Part shown: positions 1 to 7,414 of the stretch, in pieces | Layout: each line of letters opens with the position of its first letter | Position numbering within the stretch: position 1 is the first letter of the stretch | NCBI GenBank assembly: GCA_026396285.1 | Contig: JAPLXB010000043.1 | Coordinates: 1-36,320, forward strand | Direction of reading: 5' to 3' | Origin: Microcaldota archaeon | Lineage (GTDB): Archaea > Micrarchaeota > Micrarchaeia > Norongarragalinales > JAPLXB01 | DNA length: 36,320 nucleotides | Position numbers and translations under genes: made by a program | The notes under the pieces: model-generated | The model's input: only the letters and a program-made list of their open reading frames with translations | Database searches by the model: none | Told to the model about the DNA's origin: nothing

Positions 1-941
1 GTGACGTTGCGGAGGTCGTAGCGCTCGATGTCGCTTATGCTCATTCCAAGGAACTTCATCGCCGGGCACCCCAGCCGGTTCGACTCGTGGGCAAGGGCCA
101 TGGAACCGTACTTCATCGTGGAGTAAATGTACCACCCGTACGGGTCGGCGTCGGTCAAACAGTACACCGGGAGCTTCAACTCGTCGCTCATGCGCTGGAG
201 GAGCCTGCGCGCGCCGCGCGCCGCCTGGCCGGCCGTGGTCATCAGGATGCACTTGTTCTTCTGCCAGTACCGGTCCTCGTTCAACCTGTCAAAAATCGCG
301 TTCTTTTCCGCCACGAGCACGTATTCGGCGTCCACTTTCTTGAATTCAATCTGTTCCACTATGCTGGGCACCGCCCATCCGCCGCTGCCCATCCTGGACA
401 AGTCAATTGAATCCACCTTGTCCCTCACGCGGTCCTCTATCACCATGGCCCCGGCCATCCGTCCCTTAGGTTCTGCGCGGAGGTGGAGGCGCTCGCGGAA
501 AGTGTCCAGCGACACTTCGAAGTCAACGATTGCCAAATCGCTTTCCTTCTGCTCGTCTATCGTGTCCTCCTGCGTGCCTTGGATGGTGTGCTTCTTGGCG
601 TAGTAGAGGTCACGAAGCGTTGCGGTCAAGTCGTTTTCAAGAAGGTCTTTTTTGACGTAGGACGCGACGAGCATCGTCTGCATGAAGCGCCGCGCGTGCC
701 CGACGTTGAACAGTAACCGTTTGGCGATTTTTTCGCCCAACACTATTTTCTTCGTTTTTTCGTCGAATTGGACGTTGGCTGCGCCGCGGACCGGGATGTC
801 AATGTGCGGGTTTTCCTTGCGCTCGATTTCGCCCACGAGCTTGTTGCCCAGATTCACTATGCGCTCGATTATCTCCTTGTTCTTCGCAAGCGCCTCGCCC
901 GCGGTCTCCGCCTTCCACGCTCCCGGTTTCTTTTCAGCCAT
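1..941 (-). CDS. top6A: DNA topoisomerase VI subunit A (C-terminus cut by window edge)
   Basis: Catalytic DNA-cleaving subunit of the archaeal type IIB topoisomerase, a Spo11 homologue. About 313 residues are visible; the C-terminus lies beyond the left edge. The translated complement carries Topo VI A hallmarks: RFMQTMLVASYVKKDL near residue 85, the region that normally holds the catalytic tyrosine (SYVKKD here), and the Toprim acidic motifs, EKNAIFDRL and LTDADPYGWYI, in the second half. The start ATG at 941 follows GGTGATTTTTG, a good Shine-Dalgarno. It lies 40 nt downstream of top6B on the same strand, so the two are probably co-transcribed and form the A2B2 enzyme. Identification is strong; only the true 3' end is unknown. 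Confidence 0.93.
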   Translation of the reverse strand, partial: MAEKKPGAWKAETAGEALAKNKEIIERIVNLGNKLVGEIERKENPHIDIPVRGAANVQFDEKTKKIVLGEKIAKRLLFNVGHARRFMQTMLVASYVKKDLLENDLTATLRDLYYAKKHTIQGTQEDTIDEQKESDLAIVDFEVSLDTFRERLHLRAEPKGRMAGAMVIEDRVRDKVDSIDLSRMGSGGWAVPSIVEQIEFKKVDAEYVLVAEKNAIFDRLNEDRYWQKNKCILMTTAGQAARGARRLLQRMSDELKLPVYCLTDADPYGWYIYSTMKYGSMALAHESNRLGCPAMKFLGMSISDIERYDLRNV

Positions 942-981
942 CAAAAATCACCGCAAAACCAATTACGCCGCTCGTTTTCGC

Positions 982-2745
982 TTATTTTTTCTTCACGTGG
1001 TTCGGGTTCTCCCCGCTTTCCTCCATTTCCTCTTCCGCCGCTTCCTCCACTTCCTCGAGCGCGTCTTCCATGACCTCGCCCACAGAGTCCAGGAGCGCGG
1101 TCTTCTCCTTCGCAAGCACCCTCAGCTTGTCCGCCAGCATCGTCTTAGGCTTGCCGGTCACGTCATGCAGCGCCTGCGCAATCTCTTCCACGTAGCGGGT
1201 GAAAATGCTCCGCCTCTGCTCCTGTTCCTTCGCCCTCCGGAGGGCGTGGATGTAGTTGGACACGTTGCGCGCGCACTCCATGAGCGCCATCCTGATTTCC
1301 TCGACAATCTCGTCCTCGGCCGATATCGCGAGCTTGCCTGCACCCGTATACGGGACGTAGACGCTGACGAAATTCACGAAAACAGTCACAGGCTGGTTTT
1401 CAAAATCCTTCAAGTCATACCTGTTCCAGTCAATGGTGTTGACCGCCTCCGTGATGGCGCAGTTGCCCGCGTCGAACAGCAGCGGCGTGCGGTTGGCGAA
1501 ACGCAGTATCTCCGCCTTCCTTCCGCCCGGCGCGTCGGATGCCGCGGTCCCGGCCTTGCCGCCGAACGCGACTCCGGCCTCCACGACAAATGGAATCCCT
1601 CCCCTGAACACCTTCGGCTTCCTTTCCACGACGCGCATTTCCTCGGGCTGAAGCATGTTCTTCATGGATTTCTCTATCTGCTTCTCCCCGATCGGCCTGA
1701 GGGCGCCCATGTCCGGCGCAATCCACTTCATTTTGTGGAAGCATTGGACGATTTTCTCGGCCTCCGGCCACGTGAGCGTCGCCGGCGCCCTTTCCATGTT
1801 CACTTCCGGCACCAGCGCCTGGAGTTCCTTGACGCGGTCCGAGCTGAAGCGCGAAAACTCGCCCGTGAAAAATGACGAGAGCTTCCTTGACTTGGACGTG
1901 TGCGCCATGTCAATCAGGTCCGACGTGGTCATGCCAAGGGGGTGCGGCAGTATCGCCTCCGGCTTCTTGGGCATTTCCTTCGTCGCGCGCGGGAACACGG
2001 CCACGTTCTTGTCGGGCTCGATGAGCGTTATTTGCGCGTGGGGATTCGCTATCGCGGTCCTCCGCAGGTACTCGTAGACGCTGTGCTCGCTGCGGTTGTA
2101 CGTCACTTCGGAAAACTCTGATTCTATGCGCACGCCCCTGAACTTGCCGTCGAATTCCTTTTGGTTGACGATGACCGCGTCGTTCTTCTTCACGTCAATG
2201 CTCAGGTCGCACTCGAACACCTTGCCGTCGCCGATGCCCGTCTTCACGTGCGTGGTCTTGCCTGTTGTTATCTGCGAAAACAGCACGGCATAACTCACGC
2301 CAATGCCTTGCTGCCCCCTTTTCTGCACGAGCTTGTGGAACTTGGTGCCCGCCAGGAGCTTCCCGAACGCCTGGCCAACCATTGACTTCGGCACGCCGGT
2401 CCCGTTGTCCTCGCACACGATCTTGTAGTGGCCGCTGGGCAATTCGCTGACTTCCACGAGTATTTCAGGAGGCACTCCCGCGTCCTCGGCCGAGTCAAGC
2501 GAGTTAGTCACTACCTCGTGCACGATGGTCGTCAGGCTCCTCACCTTGCCGGTGTAGCCAAGCATCTGCCGGTTTCTCTTGAAGAACTCTGCAACGGAAT
2601 ATTCGCGGAACTCGCGCTCCAGCTCATCGGAACTCTTTGAAACCGCCTTTTCAGCAGCTGCCGCCGGCGCCGCCGGCTTCGCGGCCTCTTTCGCGGCCGC
2701 TGCCGCGGGCTGGGCCGGTTTCCCCTCTGCCTTGTCTTTCGCCAT
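982..2745 (-). CDS. top6B: DNA topoisomerase VI subunit B (GHKL ATPase)
   Basis: ATP-binding subunit of topoisomerase VI, 587 aa from the chosen start. After an Ala/Pro/Lys-rich extension of about 35 residues comes the GHKL Bergerat fold: HEVVTNSLDSAED (N-box, about residue 75), EDNGTGVP (G1 box) and GQQGIGVS (G2 box). The switch-lysine motif region and transducer domain follow, and the C-terminus is very Glu-rich. The start at 2745 is preceded by CGTGGTTCAG; an upstream TTG at 2787 would add 14 residues but has no better ribosome site. A TATA-like element lies at 2857-2867. Gene order (RIO1, KH, top6B, top6A) is seen in several archaea and supports the call. Confidence 0.95.
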   Translation of the reverse strand: MAKDKAEGKPAQPAAAAAKEAAKPAAPAAAAEKAVSKSSDELEREFREYSVAEFFKRNRQMLGYTGKVRSLTTIVHEVVTNSLDSAEDAGVPPEILVEVSELPSGHYKIVCEDNGTGVPKSMVGQAFGKLLAGTKFHKLVQKRGQQGIGVSYAVLFSQITTGKTTHVKTGIGDGKVFECDLSIDVKKNDAVIVNQKEFDGKFRGVRIESEFSEVTYNRSEHSVYEYLRRTAIANPHAQITLIEPDKNVAVFPRATKEMPKKPEAILPHPLGMTTSDLIDMAHTSKSRKLSSFFTGEFSRFSSDRVKELQALVPEVNMERAPATLTWPEAEKIVQCFHKMKWIAPDMGALRPIGEKQIEKSMKNMLQPEEMRVVERKPKVFRGGIPFVVEAGVAFGGKAGTAASDAPGGRKAEILRFANRTPLLFDAGNCAITEAVNTIDWNRYDLKDFENQPVTVFVNFVSVYVPYTGAGKLAISAEDEIVEEIRMALMECARNVSNYIHALRRAKEQEQRRSIFTRYVEEIAQALHDVTGKPKTMLADKLRVLAKEKTALLDSVGEVMEDALEEVEEAAEEEMEESGENPNHVKKK

Positions 2746-2986
2746 CTGAACCACGATAATCCGCCGGACTGGTGCCAGGACTGCCAAAAAACTCTTTCAA
2801 GGTGGTAGCCGGCTTCAAACCCCAGAATTCGGCTCTTATAGGTTATTCAAGCAGTGCTTTAAATACTTTTCCTTGGAAAAACAGGGTTTCAAGGCCCAGG
2901 GAGGCGTTAAAACGCGTTTTCACGAGAATTTTCAGGCGTTTTTGCGCCTTTTCCGCGCCTGCGCCGGCGGTTTTTCACGGCGGTTT
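2746..2986. other. Non-coding gap between the KH gene and top6B
   Basis: No convincing gene here. It holds two A/T-rich TATA candidates for minus-strand transcription, GTATTTAAAGC at 2857-2867 and CCTATAAGAG at 2835-2844, so top6B may have its own promoter in addition to read-through from the RIO1-KH unit. The open frame on the plus strand across this region is the shadow of the KH gene. Confidence 0.4.
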
Positions 2987-3499
2987 TCACCGCATTTCCG
3001 AGCGCTTCTTGTTGCGCGCGAGGCGCTCCATAAAACCATACACCGTTGAGTGGGTGGCGCCTTCGAGTAGCCGCAGCACCGCCTCCTTGGCGGCGTGGAT
3101 TTCGTCAAACCTGCCCAGCACCGCAACCGAATCCGCCCCGACCGCGAGGCTTGCGCCGCTGAGTTCCTCGATGGTCCGCTTGGCTCTGCCGCGCGTTCCG
3201 ATGATGCGCGCCTTGTACCGTTCGACTCCTTTGCCGCGCAGCGCAGCGCCCAAGTCGATTGTTTCAAGGAAAAAATCGTCTGAAAACAGCCTGAGCGCTT
3301 TTTTCGGATGGAACCCGTACGACAGCGCCTCAAGGACTTTTTCAACGACCCACTCCTTTTCCGGCTCGCCCTCGACGGTGACGGAGTCGTCGCCCACCGC
3401 GAGCTTGACTCCCCCGGTTTTTTCAATGTCCTTGAGCGCGCGCTCCCCGTTTTTCAACAGCGCGCCCACGCCGTTTTTTGAAACCGAGACAACACGCAT
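2987..3499 (-). CDS. KH-domain RNA-binding protein, Dim2/Pno1/Krr1-like
   Basis: 170 aa with two KH-like modules. The first spans roughly residues 1-75. The second has the GxxG loop GTRG in RIIGTRGRAKRTIEELSG near residue 100. Archaeal Dim2/Pno1 homologues bind the 3' end of 16S rRNA during small-subunit maturation and stimulate RIO1, whose gene lies directly upstream on the same strand. The start at 3499 (MRVVSVSK) follows GGTGGTTGGG; the frame stays open further upstream but without homology-like sequence. The neighbouring RIO1 gene makes a joint role in ribosome assembly likely; that functional statement is inference from family and context. Confidence 0.85.
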   Translation of the reverse strand: MRVVSVSKNGVGALLKNGERALKDIEKTGGVKLAVGDDSVTVEGEPEKEWVVEKVLEALSYGFHPKKALRLFSDDFFLETIDLGAALRGKGVERYKARIIGTRGRAKRTIEELSGASLAVGADSVAVLGRFDEIHAAKEAVLRLLEGATHSTVYGFMERLARNKKRSEMR

Positions 3500-3568
3500 C
3501 CCAACCACCCGAAACCGCCAAAAACCGTTCCGAACCGCACACCCTGCGGCGGCCCGCCGCCCAGCCAA

Positions 3569-4321
3569 TCATTTCCGTATCCATTCAAGTACTTCTTCTT
3601 TTTCTTTTTTTGCCCCGAGTTTCCCGAAGAACTTCAGGATGTTTTCCACGTCCCTTTCCAGGAATTCCCTCGCCAGCGGGTGGTTCAGGAGCACGGACTG
3701 GCTCACGTCAATGAAATACGGCTTGTCCTTGTAGACGATGATGTTGTAGGCGCTGAGGTCGGCGTGCACGAGCCCGGCCTTGTACATTTTTTTCATGCTG
3801 TCCAGCACCGCGTCCAGCGTCCCCGCCGGGTCTGCTACCACTACGTCCACGAGTTTGGCGCACGGCACGCCCCCCTCGCCCAAGAACTGCATTATCACCA
3901 CGTTTTCGCGCTGGGCAATCGGTTTCGGCGCCAGAACGCCGGCGGCCTCGCACACGCGCAGGTTCGCGTATTCTTTTCGCGCCCATTCCCGGATCATTGG
4001 CCGCAGCTGGTTCCGCATCCCGGTGAACCGCGCGTCGCCCTCCATGTATCTCCTGAACGACCTGAACGCCGTTGTTTCGTAGCGGTAGACTTTCGCGGCC
4101 ACGAAACCGCCCGGCGCCCGGGGAGCAGTGCAGCGAAAAACCACCGCTTCCTTGCCCATTGCAATCGGGTAGTCGACGCTCTTTATTGTGCCCTTGTTGA
4201 GCAAATGCACCAGGACTTCCACGGTCTTGTCGTCGAAGACTTTCTCGGCGATTTTGGGCAGCGCCTTAAACGGCTTTTCCTCGCGCGAGGGCCGCTTTTT
4301 CTTGGACAGCTTCATTGACAT
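3569..4321 (-). CDS. rio1: RIO1-type serine/threonine kinase/ATPase
   Basis: 250 aa, RIO-family atypical kinase that acts in late 40S/30S-type subunit maturation. Visible motifs: glycine-loop equivalent MGKEAVVF (about 55-62), ATP-binding lysine in AAKVYR (K77), catalytic loop HADLSAYN (186-193, D188 catalytic, N193) and metal-binding IDVSQ (D205). The N-terminus is Lys-rich, as in archaeal RIO1. ATGs at 4321 and 4315 are both possible; I keep 4321 because the TATA box at 4344-4350 sits 26 nt upstream of it and no Shine-Dalgarno is visible, which points to leaderless translation. First gene of the RIO1-KH-top6 run. Confidence 0.95.
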   Translation of the reverse strand: MSMKLSKKKRPSREEKPFKALPKIAEKVFDDKTVEVLVHLLNKGTIKSVDYPIAMGKEAVVFRCTAPRAPGGFVAAKVYRYETTAFRSFRRYMEGDARFTGMRNQLRPMIREWARKEYANLRVCEAAGVLAPKPIAQRENVVIMQFLGEGGVPCAKLVDVVVADPAGTLDAVLDSMKKMYKAGLVHADLSAYNIIVYKDKPYFIDVSQSVLLNHPLAREFLERDVENILKFFGKLGAKKEKEEVLEWIRK

Positions 4322-4341
4322 GACAAAAGGAAGCGGTTCCA

Positions 4342-4353
4342 GGTTTTTATCCC
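4342..4353 (-). promoter_or_regulatory. TATA box for leaderless RIO1 gene
   Basis: GGGATAAAAACC on the minus strand, centred about 26 nt from the A of the RIO1 ATG at 4321. No ribosome site lies between, so transcription probably starts at the ATG. Confidence 0.6.
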
Positions 4354-4366
4354 TGTCCCGCCGGCT

Positions 4367-4537
4367 TCATTCCGCCTGTTGTTTCTTCCCGCGTCCTGTT
4401 TCGCGCACCGTTGAGCGCAAACGCTTGATGCATAATTCCGCATTGTTTTCTTTCACTGCCCCGACCAGCGCATATGCGAATGCCTTTGCCACGACCGCGG
4501 CATCTTCGTTCATGTCGATATGGGGATGCATGGTCAT
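4367..4537 (-). CDS. Possible 56-aa small protein
   Basis: ATG at 4537 to TGA at 4367. The product begins MTMHPHIDMNEDAAVV and continues with a helical-looking stretch (AKAFAYALVGAVKENN) and a basic C-terminal tail with RGKKQQ. No family recognised. Only a distant AGGTG precedes it, and third-position use is less GC-rich than in neighbouring genes, so coding status is uncertain. It fills an otherwise empty stretch upstream of the RIO1 promoter and on the same strand. Confidence 0.35.
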   Translation of the reverse strand: MTMHPHIDMNEDAAVVAKAFAYALVGAVKENNAELCIKRLRSTVRETGRGKKQQAE

Positions 4538-4612
4538 CAGCGCCCGCTTGCACCTGGGCCCGCAGGACGCTGTTCAGCAGCGCGTTCTTCCACAGAGTGG
4601 GGGAAGCGGGTT

Positions 4613-4646
4613 TTTTAAAATCCGCCGCGGTGGTTCCCTGCGGTGG
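4613..4646 (+). promoter_or_regulatory. TATA box and Shine-Dalgarno for the 72-aa membrane protein
   Basis: TTTTAAAATC at about 4613-4621 predicts a transcript start near 4643, placing GGTGG (4642-4646) at the extreme 5' end of the mRNA in front of the TTG at 4652. Confidence 0.45.
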
Positions 4647-4651
4647 TTTGG

Positions 4652-4870
4652 TTGAGGCGCGACATTTACGAGGCTTTCGAGGTGCTTGACTCCAAGGTGG
4701 ATTACCTTGAGGGAAAGCTGAAGGAATACGAGGACGCGGAGGAGAAAATCGGGCGCACCGTGGAGGAAAAGGTGTTTGAAATCAAGGCCGTGTCCTACGT
4801 GACGCTCATCATCGCCGCAGTCCAGCTCGCCCTGATTCTGGGAGCAGTAGTGAAACTTGTTCTCGGATAA
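4652..4870 (+). CDS. Small tail-anchored coiled-coil membrane protein
   Basis: 72 aa. Residues 1-45 are charged and helical (YEAFEVLDSKVDYLEGK and onwards, coiled-coil-like). Residues about 46-70 form one hydrophobic helix (YVTLIIAAVQLALILGAVV) at the very C-terminus, so the protein is probably tail-anchored with its coiled coil in the cytoplasm. I choose TTG at 4652 because GGTGGTTTGG sits directly upstream with a 6-nt spacer; the upstream GTG at 4643 overlaps the ribosome site itself. The same leader precedes other non-ATG genes here (29799, 16222). No family recognised. Converges on the PEP-utilizing gene with a 25-nt gap. Confidence 0.7.
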   Translation: MRRDIYEAFEVLDSKVDYLEGKLKEYEDAEEKIGRTVEEKVFEIKAVSYVTLIIAAVQLALILGAVVKLVLG

Positions 4871-4895
4871 TGTTACGGGGATGGCGCACCACCAG

Positions 4896-6317
4896 CTAGC
4901 GCCTGTTGAGCCGGCGGACCACTCCGTTGTCGGCGTCCACTTCAACAGTTTCCCCGTCGCGCAGCACCTTAGTCGCTATCTTGGTGCCTATGATGCAGGG
5001 AACGTTGAATTCCCTTGCGACGATGGCCGCGTGGCACGAGACCCCGCCCTCGTCGGTGACAAAAGCGGCTGCTTTTTCCATTGCCGCAACGTAATCGGCG
5101 GTAGTCATTGACGCCACCAGCACGTCCCCTTTCTTCACTTTCGCCAGCTGGCTCGCGCTCGTCACGACCGCCACCGTGCCGGAGACCCGGCCCTTGCACG
5201 CGATTGCCCCGCGGATTTCCTTCACTTCGGCGATGTGCTTCGCGTATTTCGCCTTTAGTTTCTCCAATTCCTGGCCCGTGAAGATTTTCAGCCCGCCTTT
5301 TTCGTAAAGTATTGCAAAGCCCTTGCGCCGCTCCTTTACTGCCCTGTTTTCGGGCGCAGTCCCCTTCAAAAGCAGTTCCGCGATTTCGCCGCGCGTGAAA
5401 TAAACCAGGTCAAGGTACGGCACGCCGGCCCTGCGCGAGATTTCGTACAGCACGCGCCGCAGGTGGAACTGGCAGATGGAAATGCTTTCCTTGAGGTTGT
5501 TGCGGTTGAAGATGAATTTCCTCATCAGGCCAACCAGTGAAGCGAATCCGGGTCCCCCGACGGCCTGGATTGTCTCGGCGATTTTCCTTTCCGACTCCCT
5601 GCGGGATGCGGTGATTTCAGCCCATTTCCGTTCCGGGTCAGAGACTGCCATCACCCTTTCCATCACTTCCTCTTCGGCCAGCGGCCGGCCGATAAAGTGG
5701 GTGAAGCTGAGCCACTCGTAGTCTTTCACGTGCTTTTTCACCGCGCCCCCCCAGTCTCCGCCCCTTGCACGCACGCAGGCAATCCTCACCATGTCCTTCT
5801 GTTCCATCGAGATTCGGGGGTCTTTTGACGGCAGCGAGAGCGCGCCGGCCAGTTCCTCGACTTTGCCGGCGTCCCGGTGTTTCTTGGCAAGAACGGCCCG
5901 CACGTCCTGGAAAAGCACGTCTGTGTCCACTGTCGGATGGAACCGGAAATAACCGTAGAGAAGGTCCAGGCGCCCCATTCCCTTGGCGAAGAGCGCGGCG
6001 AGGCCCCGGTCACCCAGTTTGCCAAGGTCCTTGGCGGCGGCTTTTTCCATGAAGGAAACGGTTTCGGCGCACGCTTCAACGCACTTTTCAAACACTTTTT
6101 TAAGATAGCGCGGATCTTTGGCCGCCTGCTTGCGCACGAACGCTTCGCACGCGGCGTATTCGCCCGAGTCAAGCATCACTTCCCCGTCCAGGTAAAGGCA
6201 GCGCGTGTACTCAAACGGCGCCAGGAACACCGTGCGCCCCCACTTGACCGCCGGCACGTAGCCCTCGAACGCGAGGAGCGCGCCCTCCCTCTTCACTATC
6301 GTCACCCACTCGTCCAA
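4896..6317 (-). CDS. PEP-utilizing enzyme mobile-domain protein
   Basis: 473 aa. The last ~90 residues are a phosphohistidine swivel domain as in PEP synthase and pyruvate phosphate dikinase: DVLVASMTTADYVAAMEKA, then GGVSCHAAIVAREFNVP with the phosphorylatable histidine at about H429 and the C-terminal CIIGT. The ~380 upstream residues are helical and charged and contain neither the ATP-grasp nucleotide-binding domain nor the PEP-binding TIM barrel, so this is not a complete PEP synthase. Orphan swivel proteins of this layout occur in archaea and small-genome bacteria; the substrate is unknown. Start is TTG at 6317 with AAGGTGGG 6 nt upstream. Divergent from the TrmB-type regulator, which may control it. 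Confidence 0.85.
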   Translation of the reverse strand: MDEWVTIVKREGALLAFEGYVPAVKWGRTVFLAPFEYTRCLYLDGEVMLDSGEYAACEAFVRKQAAKDPRYLKKVFEKCVEACAETVSFMEKAAAKDLGKLGDRGLAALFAKGMGRLDLLYGYFRFHPTVDTDVLFQDVRAVLAKKHRDAGKVEELAGALSLPSKDPRISMEQKDMVRIACVRARGGDWGGAVKKHVKDYEWLSFTHFIGRPLAEEEVMERVMAVSDPERKWAEITASRRESERKIAETIQAVGGPGFASLVGLMRKFIFNRNNLKESISICQFHLRRVLYEISRRAGVPYLDLVYFTRGEIAELLLKGTAPENRAVKERRKGFAILYEKGGLKIFTGQELEKLKAKYAKHIAEVKEIRGAIACKGRVSGTVAVVTSASQLAKVKKGDVLVASMTTADYVAAMEKAAAFVTDEGGVSCHAAIVAREFNVPCIIGTKIATKVLRDGETVEVDADNGVVRRLNRR

Positions 6318-6343
6318 TGCAACCCACCTTCCGCCCTGCGAAA

Positions 6344-6414
6344 GGTATTTATGCCCCCCGAACTATTTATGAAATAGCTCTCCTTTTGAGGAGAGTAAAA
6401 AATGAACCGCGGTT
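6344..6414. promoter_or_regulatory. Divergent promoter region with three stacked palindromes
   Basis: Between the PEP-utilizing gene and the TrmB-type regulator. TATA candidates lie at 6344-6354 and 6361-6373. The sequence then holds CTATTTATGAAATAG (6363-6377, arms CTATTT/AAATAG), immediately abutted by CTCTCCTTTTGAGGAGAG (6378-6395, 6-bp arms), and further on AACCGCGGTT (6405-6414, perfect). TrmB-family regulators bind inverted repeats over their own and neighbouring promoters, so these are operator candidates. Confidence 0.55.
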
Positions 6415-6433
6415 GTGGACGTGGGTTGGTTCC

Positions 6434-7159
6434 ATGGATGTAAGCGCGCTTGAGGACATCGGGCTGTCGGCTGCGGAGGCGAGGACGTACCTTGCGTTGC
6501 TTGAACTCGGCTCCACGACAACCGGGGCAGTCATCAGGAAGTCGGGCCTGTACAGTTCGGTAGTGTACCATTCCCTGCAAAAGCTGGTGAGGAGGGGGCT
6601 TGCCGCCTATGTTTCAAAGCGCGGAAGGAGGTTTTTCCAGGCAGCGGAGCCCGGGCGGCTGGTGGACTACGCGGAGGAAAAGCGGCGGCGCATTGAGGAA
6701 GCCCTTCCCGAACTTGAGGCGAAAAAAGCAGAATACGTTGAAGAAATGGCGGTGTACGAGGGCCTGAAGGGGTTTGGCACGGTGTTTGATGGGCTGCTGG
6801 CCGAAATGAAGGCGGGCGAGGAACACCTTGTGTCGGGGATACCGTCAAACCTTCCCGAAGTGGAGGCGTTTTTCAGGAGGTTCTGGAAAAAACGGGCGCG
6901 CCGGGGAGTCCGGGTGCGGGCGCTGTTCAACGAAAGCGCGAGGCCTGCCGGGAGGAGCCGTGCGAAAATACCGTTGTCCCGGGTGCGTTACATGCCTGAG
7001 GGAATGGTTACTCCGGCTGCAATCGCGGTGTTCCACGACAAGACGGTCATAATGGCGACGCAGAAGCGGCCGTTCAAGTGCTTTGTCATCAAAAGCAGGG
7101 ACGTCGCGGACTCGTTCACCGCCCAGTTCGAGTACATGTGGGGCATTGCACGGAAATGA
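6434..7159 (+). CDS. TrmB-family transcriptional regulator
   Basis: 241 aa. N-terminal winged HTH of TrmB type: ALEDIGLSAAEARTYLALLE, then SSVVYHSLQKLVRRGLAAYV with the recognition helix at about residues 40-60. A short coiled coil (AEEKRRRIEEALPELEAKKA) follows, then a C-terminal ligand-sensing, PLD-like domain with the PSNLPEVEAFFRRFWKKRARRG region and the GMVTPAAIAVFHDKTVIM strands. In the family this domain senses sugars or other small metabolites. ATG at 6434 is chosen because homology starts there and GGTTGGTTCC precedes it; the frame upstream runs through the promoter palindromes. Divergent from the PEP-utilizing gene, its likely target besides itself (inference). Confidence 0.88.
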   Translation: MDVSALEDIGLSAAEARTYLALLELGSTTTGAVIRKSGLYSSVVYHSLQKLVRRGLAAYVSKRGRRFFQAAEPGRLVDYAEEKRRRIEEALPELEAKKAEYVEEMAVYEGLKGFGTVFDGLLAEMKAGEEHLVSGIPSNLPEVEAFFRRFWKKRARRGVRVRALFNESARPAGRSRAKIPLSRVRYMPEGMVTPAAIAVFHDKTVIMATQKRPFKCFVIKSRDVADSFTAQFEYMWGIARK

Positions 7160-7160
7160 T

Positions 7161-7298
7161 TCAGGCCTTTGCGCCCCATTTCAATGTTATTATGGCGAAG
7201 GCGGTTGGAATGAGCCTGCGCAGCGCGCCCCAGCGCGTTATGTCCGCCAAAGCAGGGATGGAAATGGCGACGAGCGCGACAATGGGGAGGAAAAACAA
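7161..7298 (-). CDS. Possible small two-helix membrane protein or gene remnant
   Basis: The minus frame from 7316 to the TGA at 7161 encodes strongly hydrophobic sequence (LGLFFLPIVALVAISIPAL, then RLIPTAFAIITLKW). There is no ATG. An in-frame stop sits directly upstream (7317-7319), so the only start is TTG at 7298, giving 45 aa. A TTTATTC element near 7337-7345 could be its TATA box. It may be a genuine small membrane protein or the decayed end of a longer one. No homologue recognised. Confidence 0.3.
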   Translation of the reverse strand: MFFLPIVALVAISIPALADITRWGALRRLIPTAFAIITLKWGAKA

Positions 7299-7414
7299 GC
7301 CGAGCGACGCTTTTGCCTAGGGGGTTTGGGCGCAGCCGAATAAAGCGAGTGCCAAGACAACAGGGAGCCAGCGCAAGTCAGTGCAAGCCAGCGCAGATGC
7401 GGCCGGGAAGCGTT

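Noticed and set aside
682..1875. 397-aa open frame on the plus strand
   Set aside because: Antisense to top6B and the start of top6A, both with clear catalytic motifs; the open frame is a by-product of high GC.
2772..3734. 320-aa open frame on the plus strand
   Set aside because: Antisense shadow of the KH-domain and RIO1 genes; low-complexity Ser/Arg/Pro composition with no domain.
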